From UBA12151 sp964600645 (lineage in GTDB: Bacteria; Patescibacteriota; Minisyncoccia; Moranbacterales; UBA9337): 39,773 bases of DNA. The notes under the pieces are model-generated. The model had not been told where the DNA came from, searched no databases, and saw only the letters and a list, made by a program, of their open reading frames with translations. Within the stretch, counting starts at the first letter, position 1. Every line of letters starts with the position of its first letter. Of this stretch, positions 24,859 to 31,107 are shown in pieces. The position numbers and the translations under genes are program-made. Location of the stretch: positions 1-39,773 of the forward strand of contig CAZRJL010000004.1 of assembly GCA_964600645.1 (NCBI GenBank), read 5' to 3'.

Positions 24859-26127
24859 CTATGCCTTCAATAATTTCTCCAATTCAGCCTTGTTTTTGTG
24901 CGGACCGATTATTGCCAAATTCAAAGTCTTTTGGTCAAAAATTTTCTTGGCGACCCCTTGCACATCCTCGGCTGTTATTGCATCAATTTTAGCAAAAATT
25001 TCTTCCAATGTCATTATTTTTTCTTTTTTGATTTCTTGATCGACAAAAAACATTGCCACTTCATCAGAAGCTTCAAAACTCATCACGCCTTTTCCTTTAA
25101 TATAGTCTTTGGCTTTTTGTAATTCTTTTTCACTCACCTTTTCTGTTATCATTTTTTGATATTGTTCCAAAATAACTTTTACCGCTTTTTCCAAATTTTT
25201 ATGTTCCACTCCGGATTGAGTTTCGATGTATCCGCAATCGTCATAGCTTTCAGTAGAAGTGCGGACATAATATGCCAAACCTCGACGTTCGCGCACTTCA
25301 ATAAACAGCCGGCTAGACATATTTCCACCCAAAATCGTCGATAGAATTCCCAATGCGTAGCGATCCTTGTGATCTCTCTTGAAAGCACGATTTCCCAAAA
25401 TAAAATGAGTTTGATCGGTTTTTTTGTATTTTATTTTTACTTTCGGCGTCGCTTGATTTTCCGCAACCTTGCTGATTGCCGGTTTTTTTCCTCCAGGCAT
25501 TTTGGAAAAATATTCCTCCACTTTCTGGATAGTTTTTTCCTGGTCAATTTTTCCCGCCACGCAAACCACAGTGTCATTGGCGGTGTAAAATATTTTCATA
25601 TAATCAACAAAATCTTTACGCTTAAATGATTTGATGGTTTTTTTGTAGCCGACAATTTCCCTGCCCAAATTGTTTCCATCGTAAAGAAGTTTTTCAAAAA
25701 CATCGCCGACGCTTCGTTGGGGATTGTCTTGGTACATATTGAGTTCCTGAATAATTGTTCCTTTTTCCCGCTCTATTTCCTCTGAATCAATTTTGGAATT
25801 AAGATACATATCCGCCACAGTATCCAAGGCGATGTCGAAATTTTGCGCGCTCGCTTTGGCATAATATCCCGTAATATCTTTTCCGGTAAAAGCGTTGAAT
25901 TCTCCACCAATAGCATCCAACTCCTCAGAAATATCCAAAGTAGTTGGTCGCTTGGACGTGCCCTTGAAAAACATGTGCTCAATAAAATGGGAAAGTCCCG
26001 CTTCTTTTTCGCTTTCATAGCGCGACCCGACGCCCACCATCACCACCACCGTCGCCGTCTCAGTATTCTCCATCGGCACAGTAATAATCCGCAATCCATT
26101 TTTCAATTTGGTTTTTGTATATTGCAT
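24859..26127 (-). CDS. M16 family zinc peptidase
   Basis: A 422-residue processing-peptidase-like protein. The inverted zinc motif HFIEH gives H47, E50 and H51, and the downstream Glu is in EREKGTIIQELNMY. The C-terminal half has the second M16 domain, with RRGLAYYVR (the Arg/Tyr pair that binds substrate). In bacteria such enzymes degrade small proteins or process envelope proteins. It follows the Nif3-like gene by 7 nt and should be cotranscribed with it. Confidence 0.95.
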   Translation of the reverse strand: MQYTKTKLKNGLRIITVPMENTETATVVVMVGVGSRYESEKEAGLSHFIEHMFFKGTSKRPTTLDISEELDAIGGEFNAFTGKDITGYYAKASAQNFDIALDTVADMYLNSKIDSEEIEREKGTIIQELNMYQDNPQRSVGDVFEKLLYDGNNLGREIVGYKKTIKSFKRKDFVDYMKIFYTANDTVVCVAGKIDQEKTIQKVEEYFSKMPGGKKPAISKVAENQATPKVKIKYKKTDQTHFILGNRAFKRDHKDRYALGILSTILGGNMSSRLFIEVRERRGLAYYVRTSTESYDDCGYIETQSGVEHKNLEKAVKVILEQYQKMITEKVSEKELQKAKDYIKGKGVMSFEASDEVAMFFVDQEIKKEKIMTLEEIFAKIDAITAEDVQGVAKKIFDQKTLNLAIIGPHKNKAELEKLLKA

Positions 26128-26134
26128 ATAGTTA

Positions 26135-27079
26135 TTATTTTTTAACTCTCGAATAACGAATCAAGCCTGAGCATGGAATAATTTCAATTCCTTTCTTTTC
26201 CAATTCATCCAAAAACAAATTCATTCCAATCGAGTCGGAAGAAATATGCCCGGCAATCACCACATTGATATGCGCTTTTTCCGCCGCTTCGCGATGCTTG
26301 TCGCTTTGATGCATCGCAATAATCGTTCCTATTCCGGCATTTGCCATTTTTTCATATATTTTTTCGCTTCCCTCCGTTCCTCCGGTAATTTCCGTAACCG
26401 CAATTTTACCGGTTCGATTGTGTTTTTTTCCGGAAAATAGAGTCGGACCAATCCCCTGCTTCCTCGCTTCATTATACTCAGGAACCTTCTCTAAAAGTTC
26501 TAAAATATCTTCCACATATTCCGGCCTTTCTTTATCGATAAGTTTCTTTAAAAATGTCGCCACCATATTATCCGCCGGAGTATGCACATTTATTAAACTC
26601 ATTTTCAGAAGCTCGGATGCCATCGAAGTTTTGAAATGATTTATTGGATTTATTCCTCTTGTTACTTCACTGATTCGAAGATGCATCAAACTTTCCGCCA
26701 CATTGATCGGCACACCGTATTGCGATAAAACATCCGCCTGAAGATGCATCACGTCATCCAATGCCGCCAATCCTTTTCCAATCGGATGATGAGCGATAAC
26801 CGCATCAACTCCTAACTGCTTTGCCATCATAAGCTCGCCCGTATCAATATCAATTCCCGCCATCACTTTTTTGATATTTTTTCCGCCGTCAAAATGGATC
26901 CGACTGTCCATATACGGATTGGAAAGTTTTTCGTCGTCAAAAAACTTTTTTTCCTCTTTGGAAAGTTTGTCGTATTGCTTTTTAATGCGCGCCATTTTTT
27001 TATCAATTTCACTTTTCGGACGCAAATCATTTTTAATTCCAAGATCTATTGCTAACTTGTAAATTCGTTGCAGATTCAT
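26135..27079 (-). CDS. Nif3-like (DUF34) dinuclear metal-centre protein
   Basis: Start is set at ATG 27077-27079 (MNLQRIYKLAIDLG), giving 314 residues; the open frame continues upstream without conserved sequence. The metal-binding signatures are visible: VDAVIAHHPIGKG (91-103, H97 H98) and, near the end, NVVIAGHISSDSIGMNLFLD. This matches the NIF3/GTP-cyclohydrolase-I-type-2 family, toroidal proteins with a dinuclear metal site and no settled role. An N-terminal segment of about 60 charged residues precedes the domain. Confidence 0.85.
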   Translation of the reverse strand: MNLQRIYKLAIDLGIKNDLRPKSEIDKKMARIKKQYDKLSKEEKKFFDDEKLSNPYMDSRIHFDGGKNIKKVMAGIDIDTGELMMAKQLGVDAVIAHHPIGKGLAALDDVMHLQADVLSQYGVPINVAESLMHLRISEVTRGINPINHFKTSMASELLKMSLINVHTPADNMVATFLKKLIDKERPEYVEDILELLEKVPEYNEARKQGIGPTLFSGKKHNRTGKIAVTEITGGTEGSEKIYEKMANAGIGTIIAMHQSDKHREAAEKAHINVVIAGHISSDSIGMNLFLDELEKKGIEIIPCSGLIRYSRVKK

Positions 27080-27124
27080 AAACTTATACTTATAAATAAT
27101 ATTTAATAAAAAAGCTTTATCTTG

Positions 27125-27155
27125 CAGAGCTTCCGGACAATGTCCGAAAGCTCTG
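27125..27155. repeat. Near-perfect 31-bp palindrome between zinc-ribbon gene and nif3
   Basis: CAGAGCTT-C-CGGACA, one central base, then TGTCCG-A-AAGCTCTG. Only the C/A pair at 27133/27147 does not match. On the minus strand it is followed, about 11 nt later, by AAAGCTTTTTTA. It may serve as a terminator/attenuator or be one of the genome's palindromic elements. Confidence 0.65.
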
Positions 27156-27165
27156 TTGCCTCGCA

Positions 27166-27351
27166 CTAATTCTCAATCCCTTCTCTTTTCTGCAAACATT
27201 CTTCGCAGATATAAGGAGGAGTAAGAGCTATTGTCCGAATATCCGCGTTAGGTTGTGTGTTGAATGTTTTTATTTCTCCACAACTAACACAATTTGTGTC
27301 AAAAAGGAGCATCGTTTTGTTATCACTCGAATGAGCATTGATAATATCCAT
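27166..27351 (-). CDS. Small zinc-ribbon-like protein, 61 aa
   Basis: Start is set at ATG 27349-27351 (MDIINAHSSDNKTM) because GAAGGAGA precedes it by a good distance; an ATG nine codons upstream would overlap the end of glyS. Two CxxC pairs, NCVSCGE and ICEECLQ, separated by about 25 residues suggest a zinc knuckle. The protein is short and has no other domain. It lies between glyS and nif3 on the same strand. Function unknown; a translation- or RNA-associated role is only a guess from context. Confidence 0.7.
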   Translation of the reverse strand: MDIINAHSSDNKTMLLFDTNCVSCGEIKTFNTQPNADIRTIALTPPYICEECLQKREGIEN

Positions 27352-27370
27352 TCCGCTCTCCTTCGCCTTT

Positions 27371-28918
27371 TTAGGCATTCAATCTTTCTCTCAAATAACT
27401 TTTCAACTCCTCTATTTTAATCCTTTCTTGCTTCATCGTATCCCTATCCCTTACTGTGGCTGTGCCGTCTGTCAGAGAATCAAAATCAATTGTGATGCAA
27501 TATGGCGTGCCGATTTCATCCTGACGGCGATATCTTTTTCCAATATTGCCATTGTCATCGAACTCGCACATAAACTCGCTTTTCAGAGAATTATAGACTT
27601 CCTTGGCTTTTTCCACAAGTTCCGGTTTGTTTTTGAGCAGAGGAAAAATTGCCGCTTTGATCGGCGCCAGTTTTTTGGGAAATTTCAAAACAACCCTAGT
27701 TTCATCCCTGCCCGCCTGATTTTGCGAAGCAATATTGGCGGGTTCAAACTTCTCCTCGGTATAAGCCTCCGTCAAAACCGCCAGAAATGTCCGGTCCGCT
27801 CCTACGGAAGTTTCCACAATATGGGGAATATATTTCTCGTTTGTTTTCGGATCTTGATATTCCAAATTCTTGCCGGAAAATTTACTGTGCTGAGTGAGAT
27901 CATAATTTCCGCGCGCGTGGATTCCTTCCAATTCTTTGAAACCGAACGGAAAATTATACTCAATATCCCACGCCGCCTTGGCGTAGAAAACCAAATTCTC
28001 ATGCTGATGCCATTTGAGATTTTCCTCTTTGATTCCCAAGTCCAAATAATATTGCCAGCGTCTTTTTCTCCAATCCTCATAGGCCTTCATCTCGTCATCC
28101 GGATGCACAAACATCTGCATTTCCATCTGCTCGAATTCGCGCTTGCGGAAAATGAATTGGCGCGCGGTGATCTCATTGCGGAAAGCTTTTCCGATTTGCG
28201 CAATTCCAAAAGGCACCTTCACGCGCGAGCTGTCCAAAACATTTTTGAAATTGACATATATTCCTTGGCAAGTTTCTCCGCGCAGATAGGTCGGCCCGCC
28301 TGCATCGCTAGCATTGCGGGTAGGCTCTTTCGTCCAATCACCGGTAAAATTTCCCAAATTGGATTTTACCAAAAGATTAAATTTTTTCGCTTCGGTAAAA
28401 TCTTTGCCTTTGCATTTGGCGCACTCGATTTTATCTTTGTTCTCCTCGAGCAGTTTGTTGATTTCTTCTTCGCTCATTTTTTCGTCGGCAAAAACACCCG
28501 CTTCTTCCAAAACGTGATCCACTCGCAATCGCGCATGGCATTTCTTGCATTCGATCAAAGGGTCGGAAAATCCGGCAACGTGCCCAGAAGCCTCCCAAAC
28601 TTTCGGATGCATAAAAATCGCGCTATCGAGTCCCACAATATTTTCATTTTCCTGCACCATCGCCTTCCACCAAGCCACCTTAATATTGTTGACCAATTCC
28701 ACTCCATAGGACCCATAATCATACACAGCCGCAAACCCACCATAAATCTCCGAGCTAGGAAAAACAAACCCCCTCCGCTTACAAAGAGAAATAATCTTGT
28801 CCATCTTGTCCGCCGAAGAGGCGGGTCTGTCTTCCTTGTAGTCCATGCCCCGAGGAAGCGAAGCGACTTTTCGGGGTTGACTTTTTTCTTGTTTTGAGCT
28901 AATCTTATTTGATGTCAT
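27371..28918 (-). CDS. glyS: Glycyl-tRNA synthetase, single-chain alpha2 type
   Basis: A 515-residue class II enzyme of the archaeal/eukaryotic-like homodimer type. Motifs: ISLCKRRGFVFPSSEIYGG (43-61), Cys pairs CKKC and CAKC, FRNEITARQFIFRKREFEQME (motif 2 region) and SVGADRTFLAVL (motif 3). Three GC-rich palindromic repeats lie within the gene: 28846-28876 (with another at 28809-28824), 28294-28325 (encodes EPTRNASDAGGP) and 27709-27742 (encodes EPANIASQNQAG). The first 38 residues are repeat-derived and poorly conserved, so translation might begin at M39 (28804). A T-box leader lies 456 bp upstream but a plus-strand gene intervenes. Confidence 0.95.
   Translation of the reverse strand: MTSNKISSKQEKSQPRKVASLPRGMDYKEDRPASSADKMDKIISLCKRRGFVFPSSEIYGGFAAVYDYGSYGVELVNNIKVAWWKAMVQENENIVGLDSAIFMHPKVWEASGHVAGFSDPLIECKKCHARLRVDHVLEEAGVFADEKMSEEEINKLLEENKDKIECAKCKGKDFTEAKKFNLLVKSNLGNFTGDWTKEPTRNASDAGGPTYLRGETCQGIYVNFKNVLDSSRVKVPFGIAQIGKAFRNEITARQFIFRKREFEQMEMQMFVHPDDEMKAYEDWRKRRWQYYLDLGIKEENLKWHQHENLVFYAKAAWDIEYNFPFGFKELEGIHARGNYDLTQHSKFSGKNLEYQDPKTNEKYIPHIVETSVGADRTFLAVLTEAYTEEKFEPANIASQNQAGRDETRVVLKFPKKLAPIKAAIFPLLKNKPELVEKAKEVYNSLKSEFMCEFDDNGNIGKRYRRQDEIGTPYCITIDFDSLTDGTATVRDRDTMKQERIKIEELKSYLRERLNA
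27709..27742. repeat. Palindromic element in glyS encoding EPANIASQNQAG
   Basis: CCCGCC (27711-27716) pairs with GGCGGG (27737-27742), and inner TTGC pairs with GCAA around a GAA loop. In the glyS frame it encodes a peptide related to those from 28294-28325 and 31401-31434. Confidence 0.75.
28294..28325. repeat. Palindromic element in glyS encoding EPTRNASDAGGP
   Basis: Imperfect palindrome with arms GCCCGCCTGCA and TGCGGGTAGGC around a GCTAGC centre. It lies in the insertion region of glyS between the Cys pairs and the motif-2 segment. Confidence 0.75.
28809..28876. repeat. Two palindromes in the 5' end of glyS
   Basis: TCCGCC-GAAGA-GGCGG (28809-28824) and CCCCGA...TCGGGG (28848-28876) lie within the first 38 codons of glyS. 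They are read in frame as part of SQPRKVASLPRGMDYK and RPASSADK. Confidence 0.65.
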
Positions 28919-28965
28919 ATTATTTTGTTTTAATTTATTATGATGTTAAATTAGTTATTTTTTAT

Positions 28966-28971
28966 TATAAT
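28966..28971 (+). promoter_or_regulatory. -10 element for the 95-aa orphan gene
   Basis: TATAAT at 28966-28971 lies 27 nt before the start codon at 28999. The -35 region 17 nt upstream is a weak match. The ATTATAAT core is palindromic, so it could also serve glyS on the minus strand (start at 28918), in which case the two genes would diverge from one box. Confidence 0.4.
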
Positions 28972-28998
28972 CACACAATAACAGAGAGGAAATTATCA

Positions 28999-29286
28999 AT
29001 GCAAGACCAAATGGCAATTATTTTAAACATTCATGAACCTTCCAATATCACCGAAAAGGTTAAGGAATATGCGGCCGTAGTGTGCGCTTTCACTTCTGAT
29101 GAGACCAGAGGGGCTCACATATTTTCTCTTAAGCAAGAGGTCATCAACCGTCTCATTGAAAAAAAATGTGACATCCTAATCTGGGGTGAAGAACTACCCC
29201 GAAATACCAAAGTATTTCATCGTGATGACTTTCTGGAAGCAATTGAGGATCTCGCGGATTGTGGACTCCGAATATGTATAGAATAG
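28999..29286 (+). CDS. Orphan protein, 95 aa, unknown function
   Basis: The ATG at 28999 follows a good ribosome site (GAGAGGA, 28984-28990). The product starts MQDQMAIILNIHEPSNITEK and is soluble, with alternating strands and helices: FSLKQEVINRLIEKKCDILIWG is a likely helix-strand unit, and the end FLEAIEDLADCGLRICIE is a helix plus strand. This suggests a small alpha/beta fold, but I recognise no family. It has its own terminator and sits between glyS and its probable T-box leader, on the opposite strand to both, as if inserted there. The transcript of a read-through T-box would be antisense to it. Confidence 0.75.
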   Translation: MQDQMAIILNIHEPSNITEKVKEYAAVVCAFTSDETRGAHIFSLKQEVINRLIEKKCDILIWGEELPRNTKVFHRDDFLEAIEDLADCGLRICIE

Positions 29287-29314
29287 CTACATACCTTATT
29301 GTGTTCGTCGCCCA

Positions 29315-29366
29315 AAGCCTTGTCGAAACTTGCTAAATCTAGCAAGCGGAAGACGAGGCTTTTTTA
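29315..29366 (+). terminator. Two-tier terminator after the 95-aa gene
   Basis: AAGCCTTGTC pairs with GACGAGGCTT, and an inner CTTGCT pairs with AGCAAG, separated by an internal loop (GAAA opposite CGGAA). A run of T follows. Its tail abuts the T-box terminator coming from the other side. Confidence 0.88.
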
Positions 29367-29373
29367 TTTTAAC

Positions 29374-29535
29374 AAAAAAACTCGTCCCGAATATACCTTC
29401 AAAAAAGATACATTCAGGACGAGCTTTCACCCGCGGTTCCACCTGTCTTCTCCGACCTTGCGTCGGAGCACCTTTCTTTTAACTTATCGACTCCGAGGCT
29501 CCAACCCCTCATCATCGCCGACTTGAATTTTCTCA
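29374..29535 (-). promoter_or_regulatory. T-box riboswitch (tRNA-sensing leader), probably for glyS
   Basis: On the minus strand the antiterminator sequence AGGTGGAACCGCGG (29431-29444) matches the T-box consensus. It is preceded by a stem III-like hairpin CTCCGAC/GTCGGAG (29450-29468) and followed by a terminator in which CTCGTCC (29417-29423) pairs with GGACGAG (29381-29387), extended by nine more pairs and ending in seven U. CAGG upstream of the T-box pairs with CCTG to make the alternative antiterminator. The 5' part (about 29480-29530) is short for a stem I; it can pair GTCG/CGAT and GAGG/CCTC around internal loops. Glycine codons GGC and GGA both occur there, so the specifier is uncertain. 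The next minus-strand gene is glyS. Confidence 0.85.
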
Positions 29536-29540
29536 ATTTC

Positions 29541-29569
29541 AGTATACAAAAATTAATTCCTTTGGTCAA
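29541..29569 (-). promoter_or_regulatory. Consensus promoter for the T-box transcript
   Basis: On the minus strand TTGACC (29564-29569) and TATACT (29541-29546) are exactly 17 nt apart. It lies back to back with the plus-strand promoter beginning at 29575. Confidence 0.8.
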
Positions 29570-29574
29570 ACCGA

Positions 29575-29603
29575 TTGACTTTCCCCGCCTTTCGTACTAA
29601 ACT
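29575..29603 (+). promoter_or_regulatory. Promoter for the 188-aa orphan gene
   Basis: TTGACT (29575-29580), 17-nt spacer, TAAACT (29598-29603). The leader would be about 70 nt. It is divergent from, and 5 bp away from, the T-box promoter, so one bound protein could affect both. Confidence 0.7.
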
Positions 29604-29680
29604 GAATTTTCAGTATTATTGACAATAGAATATCAAACCTGCAATTTAATGCACTGCAAAAAAAGCAAAAAGGAGATGAA

Positions 29681-30247
29681 ATGAGTAAAAAAATCGTATA
29701 CACAACAGAAGTAAAAGAGTCAAGGGATAAATACCTTGAAATAATTTTAAAAACCAAAAAAGAGACAAAAAACGCTCTTGAAAAGTGGACTATTGCCTCT
29801 ATTAAAGAGGTTAACTCTGCTACTAATATAGCAGAGGCTAAAGCGGCTTTTCGCGCTGCTCCTTGGAGTACTCCGGCAAAAATATATGCCTTGGAAAAAT
29901 GGGCAAGTCTTTGCATAACGATTAAAGACGTTAAAGATGCATATAAAATTTCTTGGCGTCGTTTTTCTGACAAAGAAAACCCCGCCTATGCAATATGGAT
30001 TGAATTATCCTATCATAAGGCAAAAGAAGCAATAAATTTTAGTGATTTGGCAAATGTTTTTTGGAATATGCCTGAACCAGATTGGTTTGTTGATAAGAAA
30101 AACGCTAAAATTTACAAAGAGATATTTTCCAAATTATTAAATTTCTGTCATACTCCCGACGATCTAGACAGAATTTCCGTCAACCGTCTCCGCGATAGAG
30201 ATCTAAAAAATCTCTATTATGAAAAACTCAAAGAAGTCGGAATGTAA
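29681..30247 (+). CDS. Orphan helical protein, 188 aa, unknown function
   Basis: The ATG at 29681 follows AAGGAGAT, a strong ribosome site. The product is soluble and mostly helical, rich in Lys, Ala and Glu, with repeated units of the type (AT)NIAEAKAAFRAAPWSTPAK, TIKDVKDAYKISWRRFSDKE and NFSDLANVFWNMPEPDW. Each unit has hydrophobic-AxxAF/AYxxxW spacing, which suggests three or four helical-hairpin repeats like a TPR or HEAT relative. No known family is recognised and no catalytic motif is visible. It has its own promoter and a strong terminator; no neighbour suggests its role. Confidence 0.75.
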   Translation: MSKKIVYTTEVKESRDKYLEIILKTKKETKNALEKWTIASIKEVNSATNIAEAKAAFRAAPWSTPAKIYALEKWASLCITIKDVKDAYKISWRRFSDKENPAYAIWIELSYHKAKEAINFSDLANVFWNMPEPDWFVDKKNAKIYKEIFSKLLNFCHTPDDLDRISVNRLRDRDLKNLYYEKLKEVGM

Positions 30248-30262
30248 ATCTTCTTACTCAAG

Positions 30263-30314
30263 GCCTCATCCGAACCGTGTTGCAATTCAACGCGCGGAGG
30301 ATGAGGCTTTTTTT
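30263..30314 (+). terminator. Two-tier terminator after the 188-aa gene
   Basis: GCCTCATCC (30263-30271) pairs with GGATGAGGC (30299-30307), with an inner stem CGTGTTG/CAACGCG and a GAAC/CGGA internal loop, then seven T. It has the same two-tier form as the terminator at 29315. Confidence 0.9.
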
Positions 30315-30375
30315 ATTTCTCTTATTTTATTCTACTACAGCTAATTCTAGTCCAATAAAATAAAAATAGTATAAC

Positions 30376-30418
30376 AATACTACAAAACACTTACGATCGC
30401 GAGATTTTGTAGCATAAT
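30376..30418 (+). promoter_or_regulatory. Left copy of inverted 37-bp site with promoter-like elements
   Basis: The site 30376-30412 begins AATACTACAAAACACTTACG and ends ATCGCGAGATTTTGTAG. It is the inverse of the site at 31040-31076 that forms the promoter of the Cas2-like gene. On the plus strand CTTACG (30390-30395), a 17-nt spacer identical to the one in the right copy, and CATAAT (30413-30418) could drive a transcript antisense to the Cas2-like gene. Confidence 0.6.
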
Positions 30419-30436
30419 AAGTATCCTCGTCTCCAG

Positions 30437-31027
30437 CTAATTTTTTACACTATATATTCTTTCCACGAGCATATAATCAACATGATTTCCAATTTTTCTC
30501 ATTTTTATTTCTTTTATTAAATCCGGAGTTAAGGGATATTTACTCATAAAAACACTTTTTTGCAATTGTTTGTAATTTAAAAGGTAAAGTTCGCCTCGAA
30601 GCCAATCCCGATCCTTCCTCATATCTTCCGGAATATCAAAAATAACCACTCGGTATTTCTTATCCCATTTTTTATCCAGAATTTTTTTTCTTTTCAAGAC
30701 ATAATCTAAAATATTACAACCTTTTTCAGTCAACAAAAAAGAATTTCCATCTTTTTTCACAAACCCTTGTTTTTGCAATCTGCGGATGCTCTGCCTTATT
30801 GTTTTTTCTGAAAACTTTTCGCTTTTCAGTTTTTCAAAATCAATCACACCTCTCTCTCCGGATCCACTCAGCGGATCGCCATAATAAGAAGGATTTAAAA
30901 ATATTTCAATAGTTGCTTCACCAAAAAGAGCCAGATTTGAAAATATCCAAACCCCGGCGCTTATTGAATTATCCAGAATTTTTTTAGCAAATTTTTTTTC
31001 TGCTATATTTTTATTATCCTTACTCAT
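30437..31027 (-). CDS. PaaX-like winged-helix regulator with Cas2-like C-terminal domain
   Basis: A 196-residue protein. Residues about 50-105 form a winged helix (FSEKTIRQSIRRLQKQGFVK, then a FLLTEKG wing). Residues about 120-195 match the Cas2-like fold of PaaX-type repressors: YRVVIFDIPEDMRKDRDWLR, then QLQKSVFMSKYPL. The ferredoxin-like domain keeps the Cas2 Asp (in VIFDIPE), but there is no cas1 or CRISPR array, so it is a regulator rather than an adaptation nuclease. TATAAT at 31034-31039 lies 6 nt from the ATG, so the mRNA should be leaderless, and the 37-bp palindromic site fills the -35 to -10 spacer, arguing for autorepression. Confidence 0.82.
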   Translation of the reverse strand: MSKDNKNIAEKKFAKKILDNSISAGVWIFSNLALFGEATIEIFLNPSYYGDPLSGSGERGVIDFEKLKSEKFSEKTIRQSIRRLQKQGFVKKDGNSFLLTEKGCNILDYVLKRKKILDKKWDKKYRVVIFDIPEDMRKDRDWLRGELYLLNYKQLQKSVFMSKYPLTPDLIKEIKMRKIGNHVDYMLVERIYSVKN

Positions 31028-31033
31028 GTCAAA

Positions 31034-31076
31034 ATTATACTACAAAATCTCGCGATCGTGAACAAAATGTAGTATT
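31034..31076 (-). promoter_or_regulatory. Promoter and 37-bp operator-like site of the Cas2-like gene
   Basis: On the minus strand TTCACG, a 17-nt spacer, and TATAAT (31034-31039). The spacer is part of the site 31040-31076, which has inner inverted CTACA/TGTAG ends and a TCGCGATCG centre. The matching site at 30376-30412 is in the opposite orientation. Confidence 0.7.
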
Positions 31077-31107
31077 AATAATTGTTTGCCGGATAACCTA
31101 TTTCTTA

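Noticed and set aside
27338..28897. Long plus-strand open frame opposite glyS
   Set aside because: It mirrors glyS on the other strand and its product is low-complexity Phe/Ile/Arg-rich without any domain; glyS has clear synthetase motifs.
30437..31027. Cas2-like domain as a sign of a CRISPR system
   Set aside because: There is no cas1, no array of regularly spaced direct repeats, and the N-terminal winged helix points to a PaaX-type regulator.
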